Notes: generated by a model from the sequence alone, not told the origin. A stretch of DNA of 64,000 nt from Xanthostigma xanthostigma (GCA_963575645.1 OY754469.1:48690753-48754752); one strand, 5' to 3'; shown: positions 33,000 to 44,895, numbered from the stretch's first letter. Numbers and translations are program-made.

Positions 33000-33920
33000 G
33001 ATGCCTTACTCGCAATGTGCAGCTGGTTGGAAGGGAGACGCTGAACGACCGTGCGCGCTTAACGACGAAAGCTGGCATTTTTACGGCACATGTACTGATA
33101 TAAAATCAAAGGTAAAAAATGACAATTCGTAAATGCTGTATTATTAACTGTAATAATACTTAAAAAAACTCCGGGTCGCAGTGCCAAACCCTGCCGACAA
33201 TATAGTGTATTTGTTTTATAGGCAGTGTGGCTCTATTGTATGAACTTAACTTTGTTTTTGGACAAAATAAAAAATTACCCCTCAATACACCCCTTAAAAC
33301 AACATTTTTTTACTTTATTTCAATACTACATCTGTACCAAATTATATACACCCTTCAGTATGTAAATCTATATCAGTAAACTTGTGTTTTCATAAAACTT
33401 GTAAGTCCGGTCCTGTCGAGCCGATTTTTTTTTTAATTTTAACAGCACATTTTAATAATAACTAAAGGGTTAAATTTCAAATTTGAAACGATTCCTAGAA
33501 TTTTTTCGGTATTTTTGGGCCCGAAAACTGTTTTCAACCCCTAAACACCACCCTTAAAATGGCCCGATCGGGCCCATTTTAAACAGGCTTCTTGCGATGA
33601 TGTATTCCAACATCTGAACCAAATTTCGTTTAAATAAGTCTGTTCAGAGTTATCGTATATAAACATTTCCAAAAATGGTGCCAAAGTGTTCAAGAGGCTA
33701 TGAAACGTCAAGAAATTTTGATCCGACCCTTAGGTCCCGCCATCCCACCGACGCCAATAGTGTAAGTGCTTTATGGCAAATACACTAATAAAATGTTTGA
33801 CCACAATAACGTCACAAAGACTACATCACGCCATAAAAATAATTATCTTCATAATATCGTACTGTGGCATGAATAGTTTTAAAAAAAGAGTTTAATTTGT
33901 ATGACCACAGTGACGTAACG
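33000..33920. other. Unique AT-rich stretch
   Basis: It holds a near-perfect 28-nt palindrome around GGCCCGATCGGGCC (33553-33582). No gene was recognised. Confidence 0.45.
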
Positions 33921-33926
33921 AGGACA

Positions 33927-33957
33927 TATAAAAGAAGTGGGATTTGTACTTTCTTCA
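33927..33957 (+). promoter_or_regulatory. Possible Pol II core promoter (TATA plus initiator)
   Basis: TATAAAAG at 33927-33934 lies 30 nt upstream of the A in TCAGT (33955-33959), the ideal arthropod spacing. A CRE-like TGACGTAA is at 33911. Just downstream, AAAGGAAAG|GTATAC could be a donor. No downstream coding frame was recognised, so it may serve a retroelement or be chance. Confidence 0.3.
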
Positions 33958-34257
33958 GTCACAAAGGAAAGGTATACATGAATACTCCGTAATGTTTTAT
34001 ACACATATCTTGAATTGAATTCAAACAAGATTTAATTTATTTCATATTGTCGCGCCGTTCACAATATTATATGTAGTCTAGCATTGTATCGTTAGATGAA
34101 AAACTATAGGAAACATTTTAATTGCTCTCAAACGCAATCAAGCTTACAAAGGCACAAGTAATTTAATAAACGTGTATAAACATAAATCTATGTGAACAGA
34201 TGGAATACCGACTGACTACACTTCTGCGCTAAATATTATGAAACGCAATCTTTATTG

Positions 34258-34766
34258 CAGTAAAACTTCTTTACGCACGCTTGACTTGGGGAGTAAGCTG
34301 GTAAATGCGTGACGACAGATTTACGGAAACTGTGATCGCTGTGATCGGGCGAGGCGAACGGATATTGAGAGGGAGATATAAGTTAGTGAAGATAGAAAGA
34401 GAATGACAAATACTTCACTTGATAGTGGCGCCATCAGGTGGCCGGAAATATAATCAGTACTAACAATAGAATGACACATACTTTACTTGCCAGTAGCGCT
34501 ATCGGGTGACAGAAAAAAGTTTTGTAAGCCTACTTAACTTGCAGAGCTAAATATATTTCATAAATATTTACGCATAAAATCCAACGAGAGCTAAGTAATT
34601 GCAATCTATTACTTTTGTTTTCATTATCTTTATGTAATATTCTATGTTTAAAGTGAATAAAATTGTAAATTCATTTTAAAGTTCCTATTTTGTGAATTTT
34701 CGGGTGAATAATAACAAATTATGGCAGGAAGAAGTTTTACTTCAGTCGTGTGGTCTAAGCACACTC
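34258..34766 (+). repeat. Repeat family O, copy 1
   Basis: It starts GTAAAACTTCTTTACGCACGC and ends GGCAGGAAGAAGTTTTACTT plus CAGTCGTGTG, shared with 37453-38069. GAAGTNAAACTTC-like inverted motifs lie at both ends. An internal ~88-bp stretch (AGAATGACA, AGTGGCGCCATC) is imperfectly duplicated. Class unknown. Confidence 0.6.
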
Positions 34767-34772
34767 TCTTTT

Positions 34773-34989
34773 TTTTTGAAAATGTGCGGTACAGCACCTC
34801 TTTCGATCCCCGAAACTACTCATCCGATTTCAAAAATGGTTTCACCAATATATTTCAGGATGAACATAGGCTATATATTATCGCGTTTAAATAAAATCGC
34901 TTATCGTGGAGACCAATTTTGCAACGTAAGTCGCGATATAACGATGATGGCAATGTACAAATTTGGGCGAAACCGGACCGGGCCGCTAG
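34773..34989 (+). mobile_element. Helitron 3' portion
   Basis: It ends GCGAAACCGGACCGGGCCGCTAG before T. The upstream part (CCCGAAACTACTCATCCGATT, TAGGCTATATATTATCGC) is typical Helitron filler. The 5' end is lost against repeat O. Confidence 0.6.
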
Positions 34990-36331
34990 TTAATTATAAC
35001 AGCAATCCTGATAAAATTCATTGAACACCATTAAAGATAGACGTTGGAACAAATTTATTCCTTCAAATAAAATTTACTTTCAATCTGTTAAAATATTTAC
35101 ATGTTGTATATAGGTACTGCACTATACACCTTGCTCTTTTTGTTGAATGTTTTGACGTTCACCCAAAAATCCAACCGATGGCGTTAGTGTAAACGTCGAA
35201 AAACACACAAAATAGTAACGTTTTATTCTAACCCAATTTGACACAAAACATTCACTAATTTTAATTTTTTACAGCTATACACTTCACAAAAGGTTAATAA
35301 ACAACACATAAATAAATTCACAAAAGCAAACTGTAGATAGAATACTCCACGATTATTTTATCAGGCGAATAAATATTTATACCTTGGAAGTAAACATAAT
35401 TATGGTTGGTGAATTGAATTGTCGCTATTCATTTGGAGAAATAGTTACCTAAAGAACAAATAAACCGAATAAATAACTACTTACGTTCGGTGAATACGGC
35501 CAGTAGAAAATTAAATTTTCACACATTTCCGGAAAATTCTCGTTAAAAATGTTCATTAGAGACAGATTGTATACTTTTGAAAATAGATGCGCACGGCGCG
35601 CGGCGTATCGAAGACATCCGCTAGAAATGCATCTGGGACCAGACTTTTAACAAGCGGACGTGTGTTTTGTATAGGTACCTACCTGCCTACCTACAGTATA
35701 TAATATTATATTTTGCATAATACATTTAATTTGTAGCTCACGAGATATAAATCTGCATATATAAAAATGTTCAGTCTGCTGAAATTTACATTTAATAATG
35801 AAAACGTGAGTTTTGTGTTGTATTTACATTTAGCAACGGTTTGTATCATATTTTAATTTGCCTTCAATATAAATATAATGCTCATATTTAAAAGTGCATA
35901 AATTTCGAAGAAAACGTGTAATATTGAGCTATGAATTTGCATTTTTAAATTTTACCATTTCAACGCCTCAAAATTCACTTTGCATAACTTTACAATAATC
36001 TCTCTACTTGGCGTCCTCGCAGTGCCAAAAACGTGCTCTGAAACTGATTTCACTGCCGTAAAATATTTAGGTAGTATAGCGTGTGTTGTTTTAACGTCCA
36101 ACAGACGGCTCTGTATTCAACAGATGGCGCTATCGTTGCCGGAGAATATTTGGTACAGTGTGTGTTGCTTTAACGTCCAACAGATGGCGCTGTTATACAA
36201 AAAAGCATGTTTGCACCTGTCACAACAGTAAGGCCGTTTCACGGTGTAAAAACGAAAAGCTAAAATGTATTTGTTTTCCTGTAAATCGCCTTGATTCAGC
36301 CAACTTTTCAATACATGCCTCACTGTATGTA
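34990..36331. other. Mostly unique stretch
   Basis: The segment TTAACGTCCAACAGATGGCG is present twice about 82 bp apart (36092 and 36173), forming a short imperfect duplication. No gene was recognised. Confidence 0.45.
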
Positions 36332-36689
36332 TCTATATGTATAAAATTCTCCACTATTTTGACGGCGCTAATGTCCGAAATCACTGAAAAGATTTTAATG
36401 AAATTTTGTAAATGTGTCTGGCTTGGTGCAACATACGCTATAGGATAGTTTTTATTAAATATTTTGTACAAAATTACAGTACTTTCTCAAAAAGCTTGTA
36501 ATGACATCTGATAGAATTTACTGAAAGCTATTAGTTCAGAAACAAACAGAAAAAATCTGTTTTAGTACTAAGGAGCGAAATCTGATAGAAAAAGCTTAAA
36601 GCTATTAATTCAGACGCCGGGCCGCAAACGAAATACATTTAGCAGAATTATATCTATCGCACCCGAGTGAAACCGGGACGAACCGCTAG
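36332..36689 (+). mobile_element. Helitron family H, complete 358-bp copy
   Basis: It begins TCTATATGTATAAAATTCTC after A and ends CGAGTGAAACCGGGACGAAC then CGCTAG before T. It is the reference copy for 9229-9516, 12241-12620 and 17913-18313. Confidence 0.8.
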
Positions 36690-36709
36690 TATTACAATCA
36701 TATATCTAT

Positions 36710-37090
36710 TAATTAACTATATGAATCATTGCCAATCAACTCAATGTGCGGTGAGTGAACGCAACAAAGCGTATCGAAAATATATCTGCGTCTCTTTCTT
36801 CGATGTAATTCCCTGATTTCGCCGATGTTAGGATTGGTTGATGTACTTGCATTCAATCTGAATAAAGTATCTCTGTTTCAAAAACTTTGTTTTTTTCTAT
36901 GACGTTAATGTGCTTACGTACCCAGCTTTTGAAATTAGAAATTACTTAAGCCGGGTCCCTCGTGCTTGTTTTGCCCTCCTGGATACACCAGTGCTTACGG
37001 CGTAAAAAAAGACAGAAGCATATGTTTGCACCCTAATGGTTCGATTGCGATTTTCTTCCTATGCTCAGTATAGAATAAAAGTATATGATT
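36710..37090 (-). repeat. Repeat family G, longer copy
   Basis: It is collinear in reverse with 51758-52370 and has the central part deleted from 5034-5330. It preserves the uninterrupted site (CGAAATCAGGGAATTACATC in reverse) where a retrotransposon has inserted in the copy at 51758-52370. Confidence 0.75.
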
Positions 37091-37366
37091 ACAATATAAA
37101 AATCGACTGCGTGTGAAATTAGATTAAGGTCTGTCTAATTAGTCGTTTAGCTGTTTAGCTTTATATCAAGTGTCGCCCTACCATATTATACCAAAGTAAT
37201 ATAATATTTAATTCAACCAGGAAACTATAAAAGAAACGATAAAGATCAGAGACAAATAATTAATGTAAGTTTTCCATCTTGTCGATGCCTTGTAAAAGTT
37301 GGCGTCAAGCAAGTCATAAAATACCCGTCGATTTACCCGTCTTTCACGGAACTGTGTGTATATTAG

Positions 37367-37395
37367 GTACAGTGAAACCTCTGTAAGTCGAACTT
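37367..37395. repeat. Single Tigger-type terminal repeat
   Basis: TACAGTGAAACCTCTGTAAG followed by TCGAAC matches the classic Tigger end. No partner end was found nearby, so it is a remnant. Confidence 0.5.
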
Positions 37396-37452
37396 CAAGG
37401 CAGACGCAGGAGCTTTGTTTCCGCCGTGTGTCCACCAAGTGACACACCTGGT

Positions 37453-38069
37453 TTTGAAGTAAAACTTTTTTAGGCACGCTTGACTTGGGGAGTAAGCTGG
37501 TAAATGCCTGACGAAATCGTTTACGGAAGTGCATCATCGCGACCATAGATATAGTAATAATCTTTCTTCCTCTAAGGCGAACAGAGTTGAGAGGGAGATA
37601 TAAGTTAGTGAGTGCGACAAAGACGAAGCATTAAGTTGAGAGGGAGATATAAGTTAATGAGTGCGACAAAAACGGAGCATTAATACAACTATTTGACGTT
37701 TAAAATGAAAACAACTGTTTTTTTGTATCAAAAATACATTTCATCGAATTTTGCTGCATTTTGTAATGGGAAATAATGTAGGTTAGTTAAGAAATCCTTT
37801 TAAATGTATTATAAATTATGCTAATAAACCTATTATATACATATTTTGCCTATTAATTAATCAAAAATTATATTTTGTAGATATGCGCTAAAGAGTGATG
37901 TTATATTGTGTTCGATAAACTTTGAAACGAACCGACTGCATATTATTGTTTGTTTATGAATTTAACATGAGCAAATTTGAGGTATTTACGCATTATTCTT
38001 AATAAATATATTTAAAATAATTATGGCAGGAAGAAGTTTTACTTCAGTCGTGTGTTCTAAAGCACACTC
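37453..38069 (+). repeat. Repeat family O, copy 2
   Basis: It is collinear with 34258-34766. It contains a 49-bp tandem duplication (GTTGAGAGGGAGATATAAGT starting at 37586 and 37635). Confidence 0.6.
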
Positions 38070-38300
38070 GCTTTTTTTTAAAAGAATATCTAAACTATTG
38101 TACTTATAGAATTCAGTAAAAAATAAAAATGTCAAACGTGAAATTAAACTGTTTTATAAGTGGTGAACTCGCAAACTTTTCTTAAAATTTAAAAAACATC
38201 GCAAAGTGGGAATTGTAAAATCAATAATATAAGTACCTATAGTTTAAGTATAAAATTTAAATTTCACCAACAAGCTGTATTGTAAGGTAGTGTAGGGAAA

Positions 38301-38321
38301 GAGAGAGAGAGAGAGAGAGAG
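38301..38321. repeat. (GA)n microsatellite
   Basis: It consists of ten GA units. The open frame running through it on the minus strand is an artefact. The flanking region 38070-38667 shows no other feature. Confidence 0.95.
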
Positions 38322-38680
38322 GTAAAGAGGTGAAATATGTATAGATTATTGAGGAGCGGGATCCTCGTTTAACTAGGCGGAACAAGTTGACATTCGGGTA
38401 AAAATGCATGCTGATTTGAATATCTGAATAGTCAAGTAGGCCACGACAGCACAAGTAAAGCACCGTTGCACGGCACAAAGAGCGACGCGGTACACAAGAG
38501 TCGAGTGTTGTCGAGACATGGTGACGTCACGCCCACCCTTCTTCCGTATGAATTTATTAGATATTCAAATTGCAGTGTGTATACAGTCGATAATATAATA
38601 TACCTACATGCATACATATTAAGCGGGAGTGCAAGTTAGTTTGTTTCATGAACTGAAAATCTGAAAATGAATCGTTATTA

Positions 38681-38825
38681 TCCAAGTGTGTAGGCTTTCA
38701 CGGACGGTGTTGATCCAAATCTTCTTGGTTTCCGGGCTTGTATGCCTTGGTCCATTGATATTACTACTTGACGTTTCGTCTACAACTGCGGTAGACATTA
38801 TCAAAGGCATACAAGCCCGGAAATT
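38681..38825 (-). mobile_element. Hammerhead-like hairpin element with 13-bp duplication
   Basis: It is flanked by TGAATCGTTATTA (38668-38680 and 38826-38838). It has a ~48-nt one-sided extension (38681-38728) and perfect 20-bp arms (38729-38748, 38804-38823; TTTCCGGGCTTGTATGCCTT). Between the arms, on the minus strand, lie a TTGATAA box, a 6-bp GTCTAC/GTAGAC hairpin and GAAACGTC. The layout equals that of families C and V, with unrelated sequence. Confidence 0.75.
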
Positions 38826-38959
38826 TGAATCGTTATTACATAAAAAAATAGCGATTGTAGCGACGTCTGTCAAGAATAGAGAAAACTGTTTTCAACATAC
38901 TCTATGTAGTTTTTGCTGTAGAACCCGATTCTGCAATAAAAAAATCGAGATTTGTATTT

Positions 38960-39452
38960 AAAGAAGCCCGCACAAACATTATGGGATTTGGTTGTCGGTT
39001 AAATTGATCGAAAATGGTTTTATTTTATAGTCACTAAGAAGAAGTGTCGATGGGAGCGCATAGCCTAAAAACCAATAGACTTTTAGTTACAGATATGTTT
39101 AGCGAGATTTTAGATATGGGGATATATCCTATTGAATTCACAACTTTTGAAATAGAAAAATAGTCGAAAACTGGGTAATGTAGGAAGATGTCACTCTGTA
39201 TAAAATAACAATGTCATATTCGGATTCAGAACACTCGAAAACATATTTCTAGATTTTTAAGATTGTGAATTCAATGGATATCCCATATATCTAAAATCTC
39301 GCTAAACACATCTGTAGCTAAAAATCTATTGATTTTTATAGGCTATACATTCTTGGACACTTTTTCTTAGTGACCTTTAAACTATAAAATAAAACAACTT
39401 TCGATCAATTTAACCGAGAACCAAATCCCATAAGGTTTATACGGGGTCTTTT
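38960..39452. mobile_element. Long-TIR foldback element R
   Basis: Arms of about 170 bp are imperfectly inverted (CATTATGGGATTTGGTTGTC near the left end; its near-complement at 39417-39436). The ends AAAGAAGCCCG / CGGGGTCTTTT are inverted too. There is no coding. Confidence 0.7.
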
Positions 39453-39461
39453 CAGTGACAC

Positions 39462-39685
39462 AAAAAAATTGGTTGTCTGTAAAGTCGGTTTACGGACGAT
39501 AGTTTTACGTGATAACGCATTCCGTAATACATAACCTAAATTTTAGTAGCTATCAAACTTGGGTCGAAGGCTACTGCGCTCTCGCTTGCACGCACAGGAT
39601 CAGGCGGAACGTTAGGGACGTTACACTTTTTCGTGCGTGCAGCTGGTGTTTCATCAATTTATAAGACGTTATCACGTCAAAAAAA
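39462..39685 (-). mobile_element. Repeat family B, short deletion derivative
   Basis: Both family B ends are present (AAATTGGTTGTCTGTAAAGT and ATAAGACGTTATCACGTCAA) with the GGATCAGGCGGAACGTTA box, but the middle is reduced to ~60 bp of unrelated sequence. Confidence 0.75.
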
Positions 39686-40070
39686 TGTTATAATTACCAT
39701 TTTCAATAAAGTTTAATTTCGTAGTTATGAGTAAATAAACAAACCTGAACGAAGTGGCAATTGTAAGAAAACACTAAAAATGATTGAGGAAACAAAAATA
39801 AACTTTGCAAATTACTTATGTAAAATCAAGTACATTGTTATTTACATATGTAATTTCTGCACTTCATTTAAATGCTCCTGTAAACGCTTCCTTTATAAAA
39901 TGTACAGTTGATAAACTAAAAGTTGGACCGACTTTTAAAAATATTAAACCTTCTTCTTATGTAATTTGCATTTATTTTTCACTCGGCACTTGGTAGAACA
40001 TGATTAATAACAAATAGTAAAAACAAAAAATTCTACAAAATATTTTCTTAAGCCCATCATCAGGAGTCCA

Positions 40071-40830
40071 TCTATATACTAAAATATAAAGCTGAAGAGT
40101 TTGTTTGTTTGTTTGGTTATTTGAACGCGCTAATCTCAGAAACTACTGGTTCGAATTGAAAAAAAAAATTTTGTTGGATAGCCCATTTATCAAAGAAGGC
40201 TATAGGCTATATAATATCACGCTACGACAAATTGGAAATAAAAAATGTTGCAAGATGTATCTCAAAATTAGTCCGTCCGACAAATATTATTTAGGTGAAA
40301 TGCCCTAACTAAATATTACAATATTAGTGCCTCACGTTCACAAGCCCGGATAGCTCAGTCGGCAGAGCATGAGACTCTTAATGTCATGGTCGTGGGTTCA
40401 AGCCCCACGTCGGCGAATATATTTTTATTCATTTTTTTTATTTTCTACATTGCTTTCTTCTAAGGCTTACATTTCAATTTTTTGAAATTTTTAGCGACTT
40501 ATTATAATTAAATACATCTAAATAATAGCTCATTTGAAAACTGTTACAACTATAGATATCTATATAAAAATAATTTTCCTACAGTGTTTTTAGTTATATA
40601 TTTATTATATTTTATTAATTACAGTAATTATTGTTTTAAAAGAAATTTATTGCTTAAAAAAATTATAAATACTGCTTTTTAACGATAAAAACTTTTGAAC
40701 GGTAACTCCGATCATTATGAAGTTTGGACACAACATTAATCTCGGTAAACTAAGATGCATGTGCATACTCATGTTTCTCCCTTCCCCATTCGTCCTTTTA
40801 CACCCGGGTGAAACCTGACGGGACCGCTAG
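40071..40830 (+). mobile_element. Helitron family X with a ~400-bp internal insert
   Basis: It begins TCTATATACTAAAATATAAAG and ends GTGAAACCTGACGGGACCGCTAG before T. Relative to 18663-19017 it gains about 400 bp (40285-40685), placed between CCGTCCGACAAA and AACTTTTGAACGG, which contains a tRNA-Lys-like sequence. No target duplication is visible around the insert, so gene capture during Helitron replication is possible. Confidence 0.8.
40344..40415 (+). tRNA. tRNA-Lys(CUU)-like sequence inside a Helitron
   Basis: The D arm (GCTC/GAGC), anticodon loop CTCTTAA and T arm (GTGGG/CCCAC, TTCAAGC loop) are intact, with A and B boxes present. A T-rich tract follows. The anticodon stem has one G-G mismatch and the 3' acceptor strand lacks a base, leaving the acceptor stem poorly paired. 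It is probably a pseudogene or near-functional copy. Confidence 0.7.
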
Positions 40831-41777
40831 TTTATAAAATATATCTTTAACTAATTTTCATTTAATCTGGAATTGAAGTCAATGTAGATTTAATACTTAA
40901 AAATTTTATATCATTATCGCACGTAGGTAGCTACATTAAAATTATTATTTCATTATTCTAAAAAGTATTCATAATTTGAAACGAACTTTCAGGAATGTCT
41001 TACTTGTTTTTATTCTAATGAAGGTATATATAAAAATTCGAAATGTTCAAAAGAGCCTTTATAAATAAACTCAAAGTTAAATAAATATCCATTAGTTCAT
41101 TTTGATATAATGAGAATTATAACACAGAAGAAAAATAAATTACACAATTTGCAAAGGAAAATCATATTTTTCCTGACAGCTGTACATTTATATATACGTA
41201 TATGGATACACAAGAAAGTCAGGTTTCGTTGAAAAGGAAAGAGGTGGAGTGAGCACTGTAAGCAACGGGAGACTCTGCAAGTCAAATTTTCATTAGTGGA
41301 TTTTCAGAAAAATAAGATTTCCTTCTAGACTTCCTGATGTCGTGATGAATAAGAATTGGATGATGTAAAAAAGAGGCTCGATATGCAAATTAGCAAAAAC
41401 ACTGACTACTACAAACTTAATGTACATATATACATGCCAACTTACGTTCTATGCCAGCAGTACCAAAATATCTATGTCTTTGAACGTATAAATTATTCAT
41501 CGTGGTGTCATTCGATTCGGAATGACATCAAGAAACTTTTTGAAAAAATTGAAGTGGGGGACGAAAAAATACCTACATTTCAGTAAAAAAATAGGGGCTT
41601 GGTTTTTTTCAAATATCTCAAAAACTATTGCAAATATCTGAAATCACAAAAAATATTCTGAAAGAGCAGGAAATTTTCTACAAAAAAGTCCCATCTCCCA
41701 GAACTCTATCACCAATATTTTGTTTTATTTTTGTACAAAAAAATTAAAATAATGATTTATAAGAGCTTTTTATTATT
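40831..41777. other. AT-rich stretch without recognised features
   Basis: Small open frames (41097-41285, 41356-41586) show no domain. No repeat was recognised. Confidence 0.45.
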
Positions 41778-42350
41778 AAAAAATTGGTTGTCTGTAAAGT
41801 CGATTTACGGACGATAGTTTTACGTGATAACGTATTCCGTAATACATAACCTAAATTTATATAATAATTATAATAATTCGAATCTATGATATTGCATCTT
41901 TCGCTTCAAATTTAGGTTAATTTTATGTATTAAAATACTCACCACATATAATAATAATTGTAACTTTCTTTCTTTCGTATTTATTTTAAGTCTCAAAGAT
42001 TAATTGTCATAATATTTTGAAAACAATTGTTTCACTGTTTATATAAAATTCCAAAACCTACTTACAATATTTAAGTATTTTCATACGTCAAAAAATTGAT
42101 TTTTATAATGATAAAATTTGTATGAAAACGATTTTTTCGAGAGATGAGACCTAGCTAAAACGATTTTTTGCCCCCCAAAATCCCTTTTCAGTAAATTTCA
42201 TCCAAATCGTTAGGGCCGTTTTCGAGAAAAGCACGCACAGGGTCAGGCGGAACGTTAGGAACGTTACACTTTTTCGTGCATGTAGCCGGTATTTCATCAA
42301 TTTATAAGATTGGTGATTCATCAATTTATAAGACGTTATCACGTCAAAAA
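41778..42350 (-). mobile_element. Repeat family B, copy with different interior
   Basis: The outer ~90 and ~125 bp match family B at 16653-17342, while the ~350-bp interior does not match the other copies. Confidence 0.7.
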
Positions 42351-42930
42351 GCCAAGTAAAATAAAAATAAATCAAAATAAAATAGAAATCCTCAAGATTA
42401 CCCGGATATTTCAATAGAAATAACAAATAATGCTGCAGTCATGGCTAACTCTGATGCAAGTGTTTTTTTCCAATGCTAATTTCCCTATGTGCACTTTACG
42501 CGTTTACATACTGTATACAGATTGCATTAACTACTAAAAAAATGAATTACCAGTTTATCGAATCAGTACATTTTATGCAATTGTTATTGTAAGAGGTGAA
42601 TAGATGAATAATTTAATTGCTCCTCTTTAAATGTCATATATAACGAACACGAAGCACACACGATAAATTAATGATCGGTGTATATATATGTTTTAAAACC
42701 TCTGACCAAATTACAACTTTTTATTTAACGGGAGATTTTCCTTTGATCAAAAGTATGTAGATAGGTACGGTTTGAATATCGCTCCATGATAATACAGGCA
42801 TCAACATCCACCTACAGAGGTACGTAATTTAAAAATATATTCTCCCGCTTTTTTCTCTCTTCTTTTAACTAGCTGTGTATTTAAAATTACCTGTTTGTTA
42901 TTTAAATTATGTCAAAATATACGTACCTAC
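42351..42930. other. AT-rich stretch without recognised features
   Basis: No gene, RNA or repeat was recognised. Confidence 0.45.
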
Positions 42931-42938
42931 ATATACTT

Positions 42939-43527
42939 TAGTGATGTGTCCACATGACTCTTTATTGGGAGCAGGCTCCGTGTGCTCCGCTCACTAAAAA
43001 GAGTCGTTCAAAGGAGCGACACTAGCACTACACAAAAGTGCAGACTGCAGAGGTGTGAACTGTCATCATGCATGCTCAGGAGTCACTTAGCATTGCACAG
43101 CACAATACACACACTCAGCCCCTGAGCTCATTTTAATATGATTCTGATCTTATATTATTATTCGCATTTCGGATAAACTATAAAGTAGGTATATTAAAAG
43201 CTTAACAATAATAATGTTTATAGTTACAATATTATATCTTTGTCAACGACGTTAATGTGAATGGTTTAAGTCACTGTAAGCTTAATACTATTACACTTAC
43301 AGTGTGTCGTTCAACATTAAATGACTCAGTACGTGCAAAATCCACTAGTGCCTCTGTGGCCTGCGTTGTGTGCGCTCTGTAAATGTGCGAATTCAACAGT
43401 ACAGAATAGCTTAGCACAGAGCAATGGCGCTCGGAGTGAGTCATTCACAAAAAAAAGAGCGACTCGCTCCGCTCCGAGAAAGGAGTCGTTCATTATGCAC
43501 GACTCGCTCAGAAGCGACACATCACTA
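42939..43527. mobile_element. hAT-like element with TAGTGATGTGTC ends
   Basis: It has perfect 8-bp duplications ATATACTT (42931-42938, 43528-43535). The ends are TAGTGATGTGTC / GACACATCACTA. GGAGCG and GAGTCG motifs repeat in the outer ~80 bp of both sides. The interior open frames are not transposase-like. Confidence 0.88.
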
Positions 43528-43550
43528 ATATACTTGCTTTGTAAATATAC

Positions 43551-44257
43551 TGTATACCGAATGTTTCAAAAGACCCGGAACGGCTGCAGAGATTAAATTT
43601 TTTTGAAAAATGTTGCGAATGAAAGTTGCTCAACTCGTTGTAGTGTATTTTTCGGTCACAAAAATTCCTCCCAAGGAGGTTCCCCCGTGACAGGGCGGTG
43701 GGTAACTTCGAAATTTTAAATGAAAACCCCAATTTTTTTTATTGGGTCGAGTTCTTCGGGCAAAAAAAGATATCTTTTGCCCCTAAATTTTTTTGTTCCA
43801 GCTACAGATCACCGAGTACGCGGGGTAAAATTTACCCCTCAAATAAAATTTGTTCATTTTGTGCATATTCCACTTTAAAAACGACATCTTTAAGATTGAG
43901 ATCAAGGTCAAGTAAAAGAGAACCATTCTTTGACCTGTTACAAAATGAATAAATTTTATTTGAGAGGGTAAATTTTACCCCGTGTACTCGTGATCTGTAG
44001 TCTGAACAAAAAAAGTTTATGACAAAAGATGTATTTTTTTGCCCGAAGTACTTGACCCAATAAAAAAATTGAGTTTGTCATTTAAAATTTTGGAGTTACA
44101 CGCCAGCCCCCCGCGGGGGCACCTATTTGGCTGGAATTTTTATGACTGAAAAATACATTATGACGAGTTGAGCAACTTTCATTCGCAACATTTTTCAAAA
44201 AAACTTAATCTGAGATACTCAGCCGTTCCGGAACTTTTGAAACACCTGTATATGGAG
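43551..44257. mobile_element. Foldback element, ~300-bp arms
   Basis: The two halves are imperfect inverted copies: TGTTTCAAAAGACCCGGAAC on the left mirrors GTTCCGGAACTTTTGAAACA on the right, and GGGTAAAATTTACCCCTCAA mirrors the block at 43965-43984. A ~80-bp loop lies near 43870-43945. Related ends occur at 18314. No coding. Confidence 0.75.
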
Positions 44258-44510
44258 AGAACTGTACACCTGGCCCTATACGTTCCTAAAGCTGTATATA
44301 GAGGCAAGGCGACATACGATTTGATGTGTACAAATAAACTATGTACGTACTGATAGATGTCTCTATTCTCAAATTTAAATTATGTTGACAGAAAGATTGG
44401 ATCCAGGGTTAAGCTTTCGACAGACTGTCCAACAACTGTGTCAGATTGTGGTTACCTATTGGGACCGAGTTCGTGATTTTCACGCCAACTGGTGGTTAAA
44501 GTGTTCATTT

Positions 44511-44693
44511 TATGGGAGAATTTTTTAAAAATAATATGATGTATTTATGAGCAGGTACAGGAATTAGCGTTTCTCGGTTTGAGGCAGCAGGAAACAGTTC
44601 CAGCCACATCTGCCCCTGCCGGGATTCGAGCCCGGTACCTCCCGAATGCGAGTCCATTGCTCTCACCACTACGCCACCCCGCTCGGTTAAAAA
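44511..44693 (-). mobile_element. tRNA-derived SINE
   Basis: It is flanked by TGTTCATTT (44502-44510 and 44694-44702). On the minus strand it starts near GGGGTGGCGTAGTGGTGAGA (A-box region) with GGGCTCGAATCCC (B box), followed by a ~70-nt body and an A/T-rich 3' end. Pol III promoter, target duplication and size all fit a SINE. The parent tRNA is uncertain. Confidence 0.8.
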
Positions 44694-44797
44694 TGTTCAT
44701 TTGACACAATGTTATAACTTATAAGAGCATGAAAAATAAAGATCCACTTTTGATAACATTCAAACCCATCTACAAAGCAAGCTGAAATATATGCATC

Positions 44798-44895
44798 GTG
44801 TGAAGCGAACACATAAAAGCCATCACGGAAATCGACGCTTGAAAACTAGCAAAGAATCTAGCGGCTAAACTAGCCTCGTGTGCAGCGACCTTTAG
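44798..44895. mobile_element. TIR element family F, right-end fragment
   Basis: It matches the last ~100 bp of family F (CTAGCCTCGTGTGCAGCGAC); the left part is absent. Confidence 0.6.

Noticed and set aside
38257..38478. 73-codon minus-strand frame
   Set aside because: It reads through a (GA)n microsatellite.
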